NCBI GenBank assembly: GCA_025890175.1
Contig: JANPYM010000003.1
Location: forward strand, 3,648,139 to 3,712,138
Reading direction: 5' to 3'
DNA from: Ciborinia camelliae
Taxonomy: Eukaryota > Ascomycota > Leotiomycetes > Helotiales > Sclerotiniaceae
DNA: 64,000 nucleotides
The position numbers were made by a program, and so were the translations under genes. The notes under the pieces are model-generated. The model saw only the letters and a program-made list of their open reading frames with translations. It was not told where the DNA came from and did no database searches. Positions within the stretch are counted from its first letter, which is position 1. Each line of letters starts with the position of its first letter. Shown in pieces: positions 12,224 through 22,693 of this stretch.

Positions 12224-12685
12224 TCACTCTTCCACAATCTTTCCATCCGCAATATGTTTCTCATACCAGCCAAATGACATCAGAGTATTCGGAGGGTCGG
12301 CAAAGTTCTTGTGATCTGGATTGACCACACCCATGTAATGCGGATCATTTTTCACATTGATATAGTCCTGAATATCTCTGAAAACAATCGTAACAAAAGC
12401 ATCATTCGGCGACTTGTTGACGGATGGGAGGTTTGGGAACATCTTTTCGAGATCTTGCATGCATTCGGAGGTGGCGTGGTGCTACACAACTGATGAGTGA
12501 AAAGTTTCAAGTGAAAATGAGGGGATTCTCACCATGTTGTATTCAACAATCTTGTTTTGCACCAAAAGCTCCTTCAGATGTCCGGAGTGTTTCTCGCTGA
12601 TGTACTTGTGAAAGGCATCCTCGTCCATGCCAGGCTTGCGCTTCGAGCAAATGGTAATGGAGAATAGGCCTTGTGATTTGCCCAT
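12224..12685 (-). CDS. EthD-domain protein (polyketide decarboxylase/dehydratase-like)
   Basis: Predicted 136-residue ferredoxin-like-fold (EthD) protein. Exons 12685-12533 and 12481-12224, joined as VEYNM/HHATSE. It follows the pattern of small fungal EthD proteins from aromatic polyketide pathways: an RKPGMDEDAFHKYISEKHS segment near residues 17-35, FRDIQDY in the middle, DPHYMGVVNPDHKNFADP, and a C-terminal GWYEKHIADGK. Known relatives act as decarboxylases or dehydratases on polyketide acids, but no PKS is in view, so the substrate is open. It is divergent from P450-1, with a perfect TCGG-N3-CCGA site between them. Confidence 0.88.
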
Positions 12686-13307
12686 ATCGTCGATCGTGAA
12701 ATGGAGTGAAATTAAATGAGATAGAGTACTGGCTGAATTGGGAGGCTAAATTTCAAATAGCTTCGCTTAAGACTGGCGTACCACTTATATTTACACTGAT
12801 ATAGTATTTGAAAGTGTGATCAAGAGCTAGAATGATTGATATCGAAAAGAACCGACAAGCAGATAGTGTCTCTAGTACATAGGTATATTCCGCGACCAGT
12901 GCTGCAGGACCAGGTTCACACTAATATACCTAATAAGGGATGGATCTTTCCGAGCCCCGTTTGAGATGTACTGTGGAGTATCACATGATCATTTTCGGTT
13001 TCCGAGCTCCGTTTCATCTTCATGCGTAGTACAATCTGCTTTTGATAGCTATTCAAGTAACCTCTTCGTTATCCAGATCCAGATATTGATCAACAAACAT
13101 TTGCTGGGAATAAAGGTGAACGAATAAACAATGCACAGCACATAGACTTTGAATGGTCCTTGAATTAACCTTATCTCATAGCTGTGTCATTCAAAACAGG
13201 ATTCCAATCTCGATACTTCTGCCTAGAGTCATTAGCCACAGTTCTCACTTCCGTTCCATCAATTCTGAACAATTCATAATATTTTACAAGAAATCATTGG
13301 GGTGGAG
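12686..13307. other. Shared promoter, EthD protein and P450-1
   Basis: Bidirectional promoter. It holds the TCGG-TTT-CCGA site and a short direct repeat, TTTCCGAGCCCCGTTT (about 12946-12961) and TTTCCGAGCTCCGTTT (about 13000-13015). Confidence 0.5.
12995..13005. promoter_or_regulatory. TCGG-N3-CCGA site (EthD / P450-1)
   Basis: Exact TCGGTTTCCGA, about 310 bases from each of the two divergent starts. Confidence 0.6.
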
Positions 13308-14933
13308 ATGCTATTCTTTCTGCGGGTCAGTGTCATCATTTTTCTGCCAATTGTTTACATCGCTATAACCAGATTTCGGTCATACCAAAAGCTCTCCAAG
13401 TTCGGTGGTCCATTCCTGGCATCTATCTCAGACCTTTGGCTCTTGAAGGAGTCTCTAAAGCATCGCCAACATCATGCTCTAGAAGAAGCATTGAAAAAGC
13501 ATGGGCCGTATGCTAGGATCGCACCTAACATGATAGTAACAAATGATCCAAATCTGATGCGTCACATGAGTGCGCCTCGTTCACCTTGGATCCGTGGAAA
13601 TTGGTATGAAATCCATAAGTTTGATGCGACGACAGACAATATTTTTAGCACCACGGACGAGAAGAAGCATGCACTTCTGAGAAGTAAATTGGGCCCCGCA
13701 GTACGTTTAGATGGTAACACGCCATGATATTGATGTACTCACAAGATCCTAGTATTCTGGAAAAGGTGTTGATAATATCGAATCATCAATTGCCGATCAG
13801 ATCACTGTTATGCTCTCTATGCTGCGCCGCGACCACACAAAATTTGGTCGGTCGGTAGATATGAGTAGATTATCGCAATATTTCACCCTTGATGTCTTAT
13901 CGTTAATCGCATTCGGTCGAGCCTTTGGCTACTTAGAAGCTAACAAAGATCTCTGGAATTACATCTCGATCACCCAGAAATTTATACCGATGTTCGAACT
14001 CGCTTCAGATTTTCCATGGTTGCAAAAACATCTTTTTGGCAACCCTATCATTGCAAAGCTGTTGGCTCCTAAGGGTGAAGACAAAGTAGGGCAGGGGAAA
14101 ATTGCAGAGATCGCACATGAGGCTATTCGAGAACGATATGGGCTCGCTTCTGATTTAGCTGAAAAGGGGAAGCAGCAAACACCTGACATGCTTGGACACT
14201 TCATCTCACACGGTCTTTCTCAGAAAGAAGCAGAAAGCGAATCTCATCTTCAGATCTTGGCTGGCTCAGAATCAACCTCAACTGCTTTCAACATGACAAT
14301 GCTATACATTGTGACCAATCCTGGGGTCTATAAGACTTTACAAACAGAGATAGACAACGCCGTAGCCTCTGGAAAGATATCTTCGGATTCTGTGATTAAG
14401 GACTTTGAAGCCCGCCGACTACCTTATTTACAAGCAGTCATATGGGAAGGCTTACGCATGTGCCCACCCCTTTTTGGTCTTATGACAAAGATTGCACCTC
14501 CAGAAGGCGAAACCTTTGATGGAGTTTATTTCCCTGGCGGCACGGAAGTAGTGGCAAGTCCAACATCAGTCACGCATCGCAAGGATATTTTCGGCGAGGA
14601 CGCAAACATATATCGCCCCGAACGCTGGCTTGAGGCTGACGAAGATACACACGCAAGATATATGAATACAGTGGATTTGGTTTTTGGTAGCGGTCGCTTT
14701 GGATGTCTAGGGAAGAACATTGGAATTTTAGAGCTGAATAAGGTATTCGTGGAGGTAAGTTCACGGTAAAATTCATCGTTTTCTTGCTAATTTACGATGA
14801 GTAGTTGCTGCGTAATTTCAATTGGGCAATTGTGGACCCCGTGAATCCGGTTCGAGAAAGGTTTGGGGCCGGAATCTGGATACAGAATGGAATGGATATG
14901 ATTGTAACCGAGAGAGTAAAACGAGGAAAGTGA
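13308..14933 (+). CDS. Cytochrome P450-1 (pisatin demethylase-like)
   Basis: Predicted 507-residue membrane-anchored monooxygenase. Exons 13308-13700, 13753-14754 and 14805-14933. An N-terminal hydrophobic anchor (LFFLRVSVIIFLPIVYIAI) is followed by the P450 fold: I-helix AGSESTST, ExxR as EGLR, PERW, and the haem loop FGSGRFGCLG with the axial Cys near residue 449. The region around APRSPWIRGNWY and FSTTDEKKHALLR resembles fungal P450s related to pisatin demethylase. Start taken at the ATG at 13308; the GTG six bases upstream is not used. Expected to sit in the ER and hydroxylate or demethylate an aromatic or terpenoid substrate; substrate unknown. Confidence 0.93.
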
Positions 14934-15020
14934 AATAGTACTAAGAATATATTATCATTCGTATGCATTTATTGAAAGCTGTACTGCATATGGAAGTCAC
15001 TGGGCAAGAACCGAATTTAA

Positions 15021-17036
15021 TCATTCCACCACCTGATCTGCACCGTCATTCACCATCCCTGGAATCATCACATCTTGATTCTGTGAGCCAAGAAATTGCT
15101 CAAGAAATGCCCATCCACTATCGTCCGTAGAATCTGTCATGCCTTCGCTCCATGACCAGTCATCGCTTTGAGATGGTACCATTGTTTGCCAGTAAGCTTC
15201 AGAGGTTTCGACCTGGTCATTATGGAAAGGTGTTTGAGTGACAGATGTCCTACCGTTGTTATCATAACCGCATTTCAAAGTCGTGGCTTCAATAAGCCGT
15301 CGCACCTTGTTAGTATCCTGTCGTCTAGAAGATTGTTCTTGTAATACAACATTCGCATCCTGAAGAAGATTTAAAGATGCCGTAACGTCAACAATCGTGA
15401 TGATCGTGGATTCATCGGTATGCTGTTTGGTATAGCAGATACATAAACATATTGCTGTACAAGCAAGTAGGAAATCATGCCATGTTAGGCTGCCCAGGAA
15501 CCAACGCTCTGTTTCTAGCTGTCCACCTGGTTCAAATTCTTTGTACATATCCAGAAAACGTGTTACGAGATCTGTCGCAGAAGTATAACATATTTGAAGA
15601 CTGCTTGTTCTTCCCCGAGCAACGTATTTTCGATGTAGCACACAGAGAGACTTATGATAAATAAAATATACGCAAAGTCGAGTGACTGTGACAGATGGAG
15701 AATCAACAATCGAGTCCTCCATGGATCGAGCTTGAAAACAATGAGGAAGATCTGCAAATGTATCTCGAATCTCTTTATCGATCGCTTCGAGCTCTTTCTG
15801 AGGTCTATCAAATGCAGCAAGAGTGTGGCGAATAACCTTTTCGAAGACCATCATAAGTCGGTGCTTTGCAATGTAAAAGAGCAATTCGGTGGGCTCATTT
15901 GGAGACCTAGCTGGTGGCAATTGTAGAGTGTCTTCATCAAAATCGGAGTCCAAGAGATTCGTGGGTGGTCTGGTGTCCCAAGTAGGATATTGAATATTGC
16001 TCGGCAGTCCAAGTTGAAATGAGATGAGCATATCAAGCTGCATACACAACGACCAAGTTCGTCGGCGCATCTCGCCCTCGAACGCGGATATTTTCCCTCG
16101 AGATCCGTTGGCATCACGATGATAGCCCATAATTGTTGCCATGCGAACGATTATACCGAGGATAATTGCCACATCCGGACCCAAATCAGCACCCCTTAAG
16201 CATTTTGCATGAGCATATAAGAGTAGTGCCTCCACAGAGAATTTTTGAGGTCGATGATACGCTCCAACCACCAGACAATGAGCAGCAGCTGTACCAAATC
16301 GATAGGTCAGCTTCTGCTCATCTACATCAAGACTGGGAGACAGAAGTCTTGTAGATATGTCAAGAACCGAAAATAGGATCGATGCCCATAATGGCGAGGC
16401 AGAGGCAGGATTGTCCCAGAACGCCTGATAAAGGCGGCGAAATTGTGTAGTATGTAAAAATGGGGCAGAAATGATCTTTGTTCTGAAATAAGCTCCAACC
16501 AAGCGATCAACCTCTTGTCTGGGAGGAAGAAACTGTGAAAGTACTTGATGAAATAGTAACGGTTTCTTTGCAGAACCAAAGAGTACTTCGTCTCCATCAC
16601 AAATGCTAGGATCCGTACTATTGTTGACATCGTCATGATCTCTGAGTACATTGCGAAGCTCGTCGATATCATCCAGCATTGCGGACCAGTGGGTTGCTCC
16701 CTTGTGAAGAGAATCACGAGATATCTCAACCATACCACTTTGTGTGGGCACCCCATGGTCTGTAGAAATGTTATTGGAGCGCGAGAGGTCCTGTACCAAT
16801 TGCTCTAAGTGTTCTAGTCTTGCTTCAGCCTGTATTAGGTTCTGGTGGTGGTGGTGATTCTGCGCTTCCAAGTTTCTAGCATAAACGCATGATGTAGCCT
16901 CATCTCTGCGTACGCAGGAACTGCATGGAATCCTGCGATCGCATTTCAATTTTCGCTTTCGACATTCGGTGCAAGCACGCAGCTCACGTTGCCTCGTAAT
17001 TCGACGCGGTTGCATGGGGTCTATCGATGATTCCAT
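15021..17036 (-). CDS. Zn2Cys6 transcription factor 2, likely cluster regulator
   Basis: Intronless predicted 671-residue regulator. The zinc cluster has cysteines at residues 22, 25, 32, 38, 41 and 50 (C-x2-C-x6-C-x5-C-x2-C-x8-C), preceded by basic residues and followed by a coiled coil (about 65-85, LEHLEQLVQDL). The fungal-specific regulatory domain fills the middle (SILFSVLDIS, MATIMGYHRDANGSRG, RRRTWSLCMQLD). The C-terminus is acidic and Trp/Ser-rich, as in activation domains. It lies centrally in the cluster and ends 87 bases from the P450-1 stop. I see no TCGG-N3-CCGA site in its own promoter, so it may be controlled from outside the cluster. Confidence 0.95.
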   Translation of the reverse strand: MESSIDPMQPRRITRQRELRACTECRKRKLKCDRRIPCSSCVRRDEATSCVYARNLEAQNHHHHQNLIQAEARLEHLEQLVQDLSRSNNISTDHGVPTQSGMVEISRDSLHKGATHWSAMLDDIDELRNVLRDHDDVNNSTDPSICDGDEVLFGSAKKPLLFHQVLSQFLPPRQEVDRLVGAYFRTKIISAPFLHTTQFRRLYQAFWDNPASASPLWASILFSVLDISTRLLSPSLDVDEQKLTYRFGTAAAHCLVVGAYHRPQKFSVEALLLYAHAKCLRGADLGPDVAIILGIIVRMATIMGYHRDANGSRGKISAFEGEMRRRTWSLCMQLDMLISFQLGLPSNIQYPTWDTRPPTNLLDSDFDEDTLQLPPARSPNEPTELLFYIAKHRLMMVFEKVIRHTLAAFDRPQKELEAIDKEIRDTFADLPHCFQARSMEDSIVDSPSVTVTRLCVYFIYHKSLCVLHRKYVARGRTSSLQICYTSATDLVTRFLDMYKEFEPGGQLETERWFLGSLTWHDFLLACTAICLCICYTKQHTDESTIITIVDVTASLNLLQDANVVLQEQSSRRQDTNKVRRLIEATTLKCGYDNNGRTSVTQTPFHNDQVETSEAYWQTMVPSQSDDWSWSEGMTDSTDDSGWAFLEQFLGSQNQDVMIPGMVNDGADQVVE

Positions 17037-17362
17037 TATTGCTTCATTTCGTTCATTTATTGTTGAGGAATATTTTTTAAGAATGTAGTGTGAGCGTGAG
17101 AGTGAGCTATAATGACATCTGACATCTGTAGTAAGATATTGGGGTTATATTATATAGCCACCCCTGACTATTTGCTACGGTTAAGAATACTAACGACCAA
17201 TAAGGTTAACCTTACATAATACATTTAATACACATACGCGTCACTCATCCCCAGAGGGTTAACTATTAAATCCATTGGTAGCTTTATTGTTTTATCTATT
17301 ATTCACTGGTACTCCTACTCAGAAATCCTCGCCAGACCCAGGGCCTCAAGTTTCTCAATCCT
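17037..17362. other. Intergenic, promoter of transcription factor 2
   Basis: AT-rich, with a GGTTAACC-like stretch (about 17206-17215, 17257-17265). No CGG-N3-CCG site seen. Confidence 0.4.
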
Positions 17363-18004
17363 CTATTTCACTTTAGCCATATCTTCAAACTGCTTGACCA
17401 TCGCTTCTGTCAATGGCACGGTTGCAAATCTCTTCAAAGCTGCCATGTTAACTTCCGGTGTTAATGTTTTCCCATCCCCAATCATCTCCTCTAGAACCTC
17501 AAAGTAACGGACGAAGAAACCTGGAGTGATGGTATTGATAAAGACTGCCTCTTCATCAAACGGATTACTGAATTTGTGGGGTAATCGGATCGGTACAGTA
17601 ACAAGTTCTCCTGGTCCAGCATCTAAATGACCTCGGCCAGGGGAGTGGAAGCGAACTTTTCCTTTCTATTGAATTCAGAGTCTGAGGTATAAATTTGAAA
17701 GTGGGATCAACTTACAGTCACATAAAACCCTTCATCGTGCATTTCGTGGAAATGAAAGACGGGACCATCACTATGTGGCGGAATCAAGCTTTCGATGATA
17801 CACAAGCGATATTGTGTCTGCGAACCATCTTCCAGGATACGGTATTTATCTAAAAGTGTCAATTGAGACACGTTATGGAAACCATATTATCAATTATTAC
17901 TTACATTGTCCCAGACTTCTCCAGGGTATTTTGCTCGGGGAAGCATGTCCGATGGTGAGAGTTTGTGAGTAGCTATTAGTCCCCTTGTCGACAACTCCTT
18001 CCAT
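17363..18004 (-). CDS. Small cupin protein (quercetinase-like fold)
   Basis: Three short exons, 18004-17905, 17849-17716 and 17665-17363, give a predicted 178-residue single-domain cupin. Motif 1 is FHFHEMHDEGF, with metal ligands His66, His68 and Glu73; motif 2 is GELVTVPIRLPHKFSN with His108. All four expected ligands are present, so a metal-dependent dioxygenase, isomerase or decarboxylase is likely. The first exon's frame is set by the second junction; an alternative ATG (in CATGCTTCCCC) would be out of phase with it. The C-terminus (after about residue 125) is a helical region seen in many fungal cupins. A perfect TCGG-N3-CCGA site lies 232 bases upstream of the start. Confidence 0.85.
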
Positions 18005-18721
18005 CTTGACGCCGTTATTATTTAGGTAGGAGCGTTGAAGGTTAATTCGTGTAGGGCTGATATCTGAAACGTGTTGTCGTCCATTTTATGTATAATCATG
18101 GCAAGTATATATACCTTGAATTGCACAAATGGATAATCTGTTAACGGCCTCCGGATAAGATTTGGAGGGTATGACGTGAGCGCTCAGTTAGTACAATCGT
18201 TCGAGAATATTGAGCTGTCATAGGCTGATCGGAATTCGGAAACCGAAAGGCGAGGGAAATAAGGAACTATCCTGTAAAGGAATATCCGGGGGCCAATTAG
18301 GCTGTATAGGACCTAGGAAAGTGCGCATACGCTATGCCTGTTTTAGATATGAGCTGACGTCCCAAGTTTCAAATTTATCGATTGGCAAAGTGTTGCAATA
18401 CCTATATGTACATTTCTTACAGTCCAAAATTATTTTGCTTGTGTACTGCCAATAGTACCGAAGGAGCTAGCTGACCTGCCGGACCCGGAAAATCAACTCT
18501 AGCCTGTACAATTCAACCAAATCTTTTAATAAATAGACTCTACATTAGTGAGCAAATGTGTACTGACCTCCGCCACCTGCGGTGTCAAGGTTGAAGGAAT
18601 TTGAAACAGTCGATTTTAGGTACAAATTAACATGAGAAGGTTGTCACTAACGCCAGGCCTAGTAACATATTGAGATCCTGCAAGCGACTAAAATATTGTA
18701 GTGCTGCCTCTAGCATCTTTT
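18005..18721. other. Intergenic between the cupin start and the P450-2 stop
   Basis: Holds the cupin promoter with the TCGG-N3-CCGA site at 18236-18246. No gene seen in 18,250-18,721. Confidence 0.5.
18236..18246. promoter_or_regulatory. TCGG-N3-CCGA site (cupin)
   Basis: Exact TCGGAAACCGA, the reverse complement of the spacer form found at 12995. Confidence 0.6.
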
Positions 18722-20405
18722 TTACAACATTTTCATAGCTTGCTCACCCTCCTTTAACACCTGCTGTGCCTTCTCGATCCTTGTCAATATCTCCTCTGTA
18801 CTTTTTTCTGTTTCTGCAAACTCTTTTCTCAGAATCCCGGGAACTTTCGAGTCTCTAGGGATAAATGCCGCTTTGAAAGGAAGTGGCGGGGAGTTGAATC
18901 CCGATACAAAGTTAAAGCGACCGACGTGAGCCTCAACTTTCTTTCCATCTATAGTATCCCAACCCCTTTTGATGTCATACGCCCAGAGCATTCGGGATAC
19001 ATTGATCATCATTGAATTGTTACCAACATATTGGCCTGCAATTCGATGTTAGCAAAATTGTTTCACCTAGACGAAGAATTGAACACATACCAATACATTT
19101 ACGACGACCGAATCCAAATTGCGAGTAGGGAAGGTCAGGATTCTTTACAAACCGTTCCGGCTCAAAGGAATCGGGATTAGGATACATTTGTGCGTCCATA
19201 GAGATGGCCCAGTGTCCACCAATTACTGTCGCGCCTTTTGGGATATGATAGCCCATATATTCATCGTCGGCGGTTATTGCGTGAGGCACACCGCCCGGGA
19301 GAACTGGACGCCATCGATGGACCTCTTTGATAAATGCGAGTAAGTAAGGCATTTTCTCCGTATCCTCAAAGGTGGGTAGGCGATCACGGCCAACTACCTC
19401 GTCGATTTCATCTTGGAGGATCTTGACTTTTTCAGGATGAAGAATGGCGGCCATTGTGAAGACTTGGAGGGTCATTGTGGTTGTATCAGCGCCAGCTTCG
19501 TATGTATTACCGATGACGTATGATAACTGGGTATCTGTGAGATCTTTGTGCTCCTTCATGGTAAGAATATCCTTACACCAGTTGTAACCCATTCGCTTCG
19601 CTGCTGGCTCTCGAATCTCATTGAAAAAATCGCGTTCCTCATCACCGAGGAAGTCGGCAATCTTCTTCCAAGGCTTCATGAAACTTGGAAGTTTGTCCAG
19701 GAAGGGTAGCGAGTCAACAATCCAGTTGGTGATGAAAGCCTGATTCAGGTTGTCCATAATTCTCTCTACCCCTTTAACTTCATCTTCCTGACCCGTAGGC
19801 ATACGTTTTCCATATGCGAGGGCAAACGTCAAACTTGAAGAGTAACGATGATAGCGTTTGAAAAAGTCATCTTTGGTGAGAAAATCAGAGACGAGTTGCT
19901 TACTCTCCAAGTCCTGTAACTCTCTGTATGTATTTGACATCCGCGGGCTTAAAAAGGAACCTTGCAAACGGCGGTAGCCACGCCATTGCTCGCCATATGG
20001 CAAAATCAGAGACCGATTGCCCTGGCTAATGCACTCCCCGACCATAGTGAAAGCTGGCCGTGAGCTATAGATGTTGCTTCTTTTCTCCAGAAGGTCGCGT
20101 GCAACCTCATATGTGCCAAGGTAGATAACGGTGCTTAGACCGTACTGCATGCTGAATATGGGCCCATATTTCTTGTGCATCTCAGTCTGAGTGAGCCATG
20201 GATGGCTTTTTGGCATTTCCAGAAGATTACCAAGAATCGGTATACCCTTAGGTCCTGGTGGTAGGCGTCGACGAAAGGCATAATAGCGAATTGAAATGAT
20301 GAATAGTGCTAAGATCGAGAAGCCTGTAAGCAAGAGAACAACCCGTGCTACTAACATCATGGTTTGGGTGGTCAGGATGCTAGTTTTGCTAATATATCCA
20401 CTCAT
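18722..20405 (-). CDS. Cytochrome P450-2 (O-methylsterigmatocystin oxidoreductase-like)
   Basis: Predicted 542-residue P450 with exons 20405-19091 and 19035-18722; the single intron lies exactly in the haem loop (CIG/QYVG). Membrane anchor at about residues 18-40, then the proline hinge RRRLPPGPKGIPILGN. I-helix AGADTTT, ExxR as EVHR, PERF, haem loop FGFGRRKCIG with Cys437. The hinge and the SRPAFTMVGE and LPYGEQWRGYRR stretches fit the CYP64/CYP620-like fungal group often labelled O-methylsterigmatocystin oxidoreductase. Expected in the ER; substrate unknown. Confidence 0.95.
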
Positions 20406-20932
20406 GATTGTTTATGAGTTTTGATCGAGAGCTCACCAGTTTAGAAAGATAGTGTTTGAACTCTTTACTTTCCATGAACCAGATGAAGAAGCTTATGTAT
20501 GTACAGTCATCTCTCTATAAATCCTATAGTTCCATCGCAGATGTCCTCCGATTCGCCTTGACAGTATAGAATGTTTTATTAGCAGAATATTGAATATAAC
20601 CAATCAAAGACTGAAGCCAAACTAGGCCGGAGCCCTGGAAGCTTAGATTTAGATATGATTGCTATGGATATTCTCATCTCTAGCACACCAAATCGGGTTC
20701 CGACTTGCCGAAATTTCTGCAGGCTGCATACTCGGAGATCGGATCCCGTGCAATGTGTGAGCAGCCACTAAAGTACCATCAGTGTCTCGGCACTTATGTA
20801 AATAGTTAAGTCCGCTTAACTCCGTCTGAGTTATCCCTTAACCCCTCCTCAGCCTTCCCACCGCTACCTACAATCGACTTCAATCTTTGAATTTGATTTT
20901 CACTAACAATCAATACCAAACAAACACGGAAG
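20406..20932. other. Shared promoter, P450-2 and NmrA-like 1
   Basis: Divergent promoter with a TCGG-N3-CCGA site at 20693-20703. CGG triplets also occur at CTCGGAGATCGGATCCCG (about 20729-20746). Confidence 0.5.
20693..20703. promoter_or_regulatory. TCGG-N3-CCGA site (P450-2 / NmrA-like 1)
   Basis: Exact TCGGGTTCCGA, 230 bases before the NmrA-like 1 start and 288 before the P450-2 start. Confidence 0.6.
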
Positions 20933-21862
20933 ATGTCGAATATTCTCGTCGTGGTCAATGCTACCGGTCAACAAGGCAGTTCTGTAATTAACGCTGTCCT
21001 CAATGATTCCAAATTGAGCAAGGAGTATTCTATTCGAGGAACAACTCGCGACCCAAGCAAGAGTAGTGCACAGGAGCTCTCAAACAAAGGAGTCGAGATT
21101 GTCAAAGCCGAAGTTGAAGATTATTCGTCCCTCAAAAAGGCTTTCGAAGGAGCTCACGTCGTTTTCGCCAATACGGTAACTATCTACGATGGCCACACAT
21201 ATGAGCATGAAGTAACCCACGGTCGTGCTCTCGCCGATGCAGCAGTTTCTGCGAATGTGCCTTTCTACATATATTCCACCTTACCCAACGCTGGAAAGAA
21301 TTCTGGTGGCAAGCTTAAGAATATGGGTCACTTTGACGGCAAAGAGGAGGTAGAGCAATACATACGAACTCTTCATATGAGGAGCGCCTTCATTGCACCA
21401 GGCTCATTCATGTCAAATTTCCATACAAACATGAGACCACACCCAGCTGGTGACGGCTCCTACATTCTAGCCAACTTCGTTACTCCAGAGACTCAAATGC
21501 CCTTAATCGATACGGCCGGAGACACGGGCAAGTGGGTCGCAGCTATTCTGGACGATTTTGATACATACGGAGGCAAGGTGCTATGTTGTGCTACGGCGCT
21601 CTACAGTTTCAAGGAAATAGCGGAGGCTATAAGCAGAGCGTCTGGGAAATCAGTGGTTTACTCGCAATTGCCGAAGGAAACTTTCCGTGGATTTCTCCCT
21701 GAAGTGGCGAGAGATCACCTTGCGGAAATGCTTGAGTACTTCCAGGACTTTGGGTATTATGGCGAGGATACGAAGAAAAAGGTTGATTGGTCATCTAAGC
21801 AGGCGCGCGGAAAATTGACGACACTAGATGAGTACTTGCAACGAAACCCTTTGGGCTTGTGA
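20933..21862 (+). CDS. NmrA-like NAD(P)-binding protein 1
   Basis: Intronless predicted 309-residue atypical short-chain dehydrogenase of the NmrA/HSCARG type. The N-terminal dinucleotide loop is ATGQQG at residues 10-15, where the usual first Gly of GxxGxxG is Asn9. RGTTRDPSKSS marks the NADP-discriminating arginines after strand 2. No YxxxK catalytic pair is evident, so it could be a redox sensor or a reductase with a non-classical site, as for isoflavone-reductase-like proteins in fungal clusters. It differs substantially from NmrA-like 2 at 32,548. Confidence 0.92.
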   Translation: MSNILVVVNATGQQGSSVINAVLNDSKLSKEYSIRGTTRDPSKSSAQELSNKGVEIVKAEVEDYSSLKKAFEGAHVVFANTVTIYDGHTYEHEVTHGRALADAAVSANVPFYIYSTLPNAGKNSGGKLKNMGHFDGKEEVEQYIRTLHMRSAFIAPGSFMSNFHTNMRPHPAGDGSYILANFVTPETQMPLIDTAGDTGKWVAAILDDFDTYGGKVLCCATALYSFKEIAEAISRASGKSVVYSQLPKETFRGFLPEVARDHLAEMLEYFQDFGYYGEDTKKKVDWSSKQARGKLTTLDEYLQRNPLGL

Positions 21863-22693
21863 TTAGGAAATGCGGATTTCGGAAGGAAAAGTAGTATCGT
21901 CTCTGGGTAAAGAGAGAAAGAAGGGAAGACGGCAATCTTTGGGCTCTGTAACGCGCTGTAGAATCTACAAGATCTCAAGCGGGGAATTTCATTAATCAAT
22001 ACACAAGTAGTTTGGGAAATCTAGGCGATCTCGAATGCAGTTTACCATAACCGACTCGATTTGGTCTCCTTTTCTAGATTATCGATTGACTTGGCAGAAA
22101 TGTATCCAGGGAGTATTCAAGGAGCACAGGCAGTTTAGTAACTTAGGTCGAGGTCTTAATCGGAGTCTTGCAGGGATGGGAGTAGTGTAAGTTAGTATTA
22201 TGGTGGCTGATATTGAGGCCTGTTATACCATATTAATACGTATAAACGGTGATATCAACCACGATCGTAAATATTGAGTTCATGACGTAATATTGAAGAT
22301 ATACTAAAATACTAGAATTCGATGAATTCGATCTATTTCTTCCAAAACAGGCAATATTGAAGTTATGTTTATTGGAATTTACCGAATTCCAGTATTTTGA
22401 TACATTTTTAGTGATATGCAATATTGTATAAGATACTCAATGATGCTGATAATATAATATCTAATATCAACTATTGAAATACGTGATATGAAATGCGATA
22501 GGTCTCACCAGAGTGGAGCGTATACAAAATACGCCGCACACTACGCCCATCACTGGAGTCTTGGGCGCCGCAGCCCGAAATCCAAATCAGTATCATGTAG
22601 TTTTTAATTATATTAACAAACATGGTCATCAGCCTCCCAAAAACCAAGCAGCGTTGGGCTTGAGTTGTAAATTGCTTTTATTTTATCACAAGA
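21863..22693. other. Intergenic, promoter of methyltransferase-like gene
   Basis: AT-rich with repeated AATATTG and GAATTCGAT-type words (22,260-22,460). No TCGG-N3-CCGA site seen, unlike most cluster promoters. Confidence 0.4.
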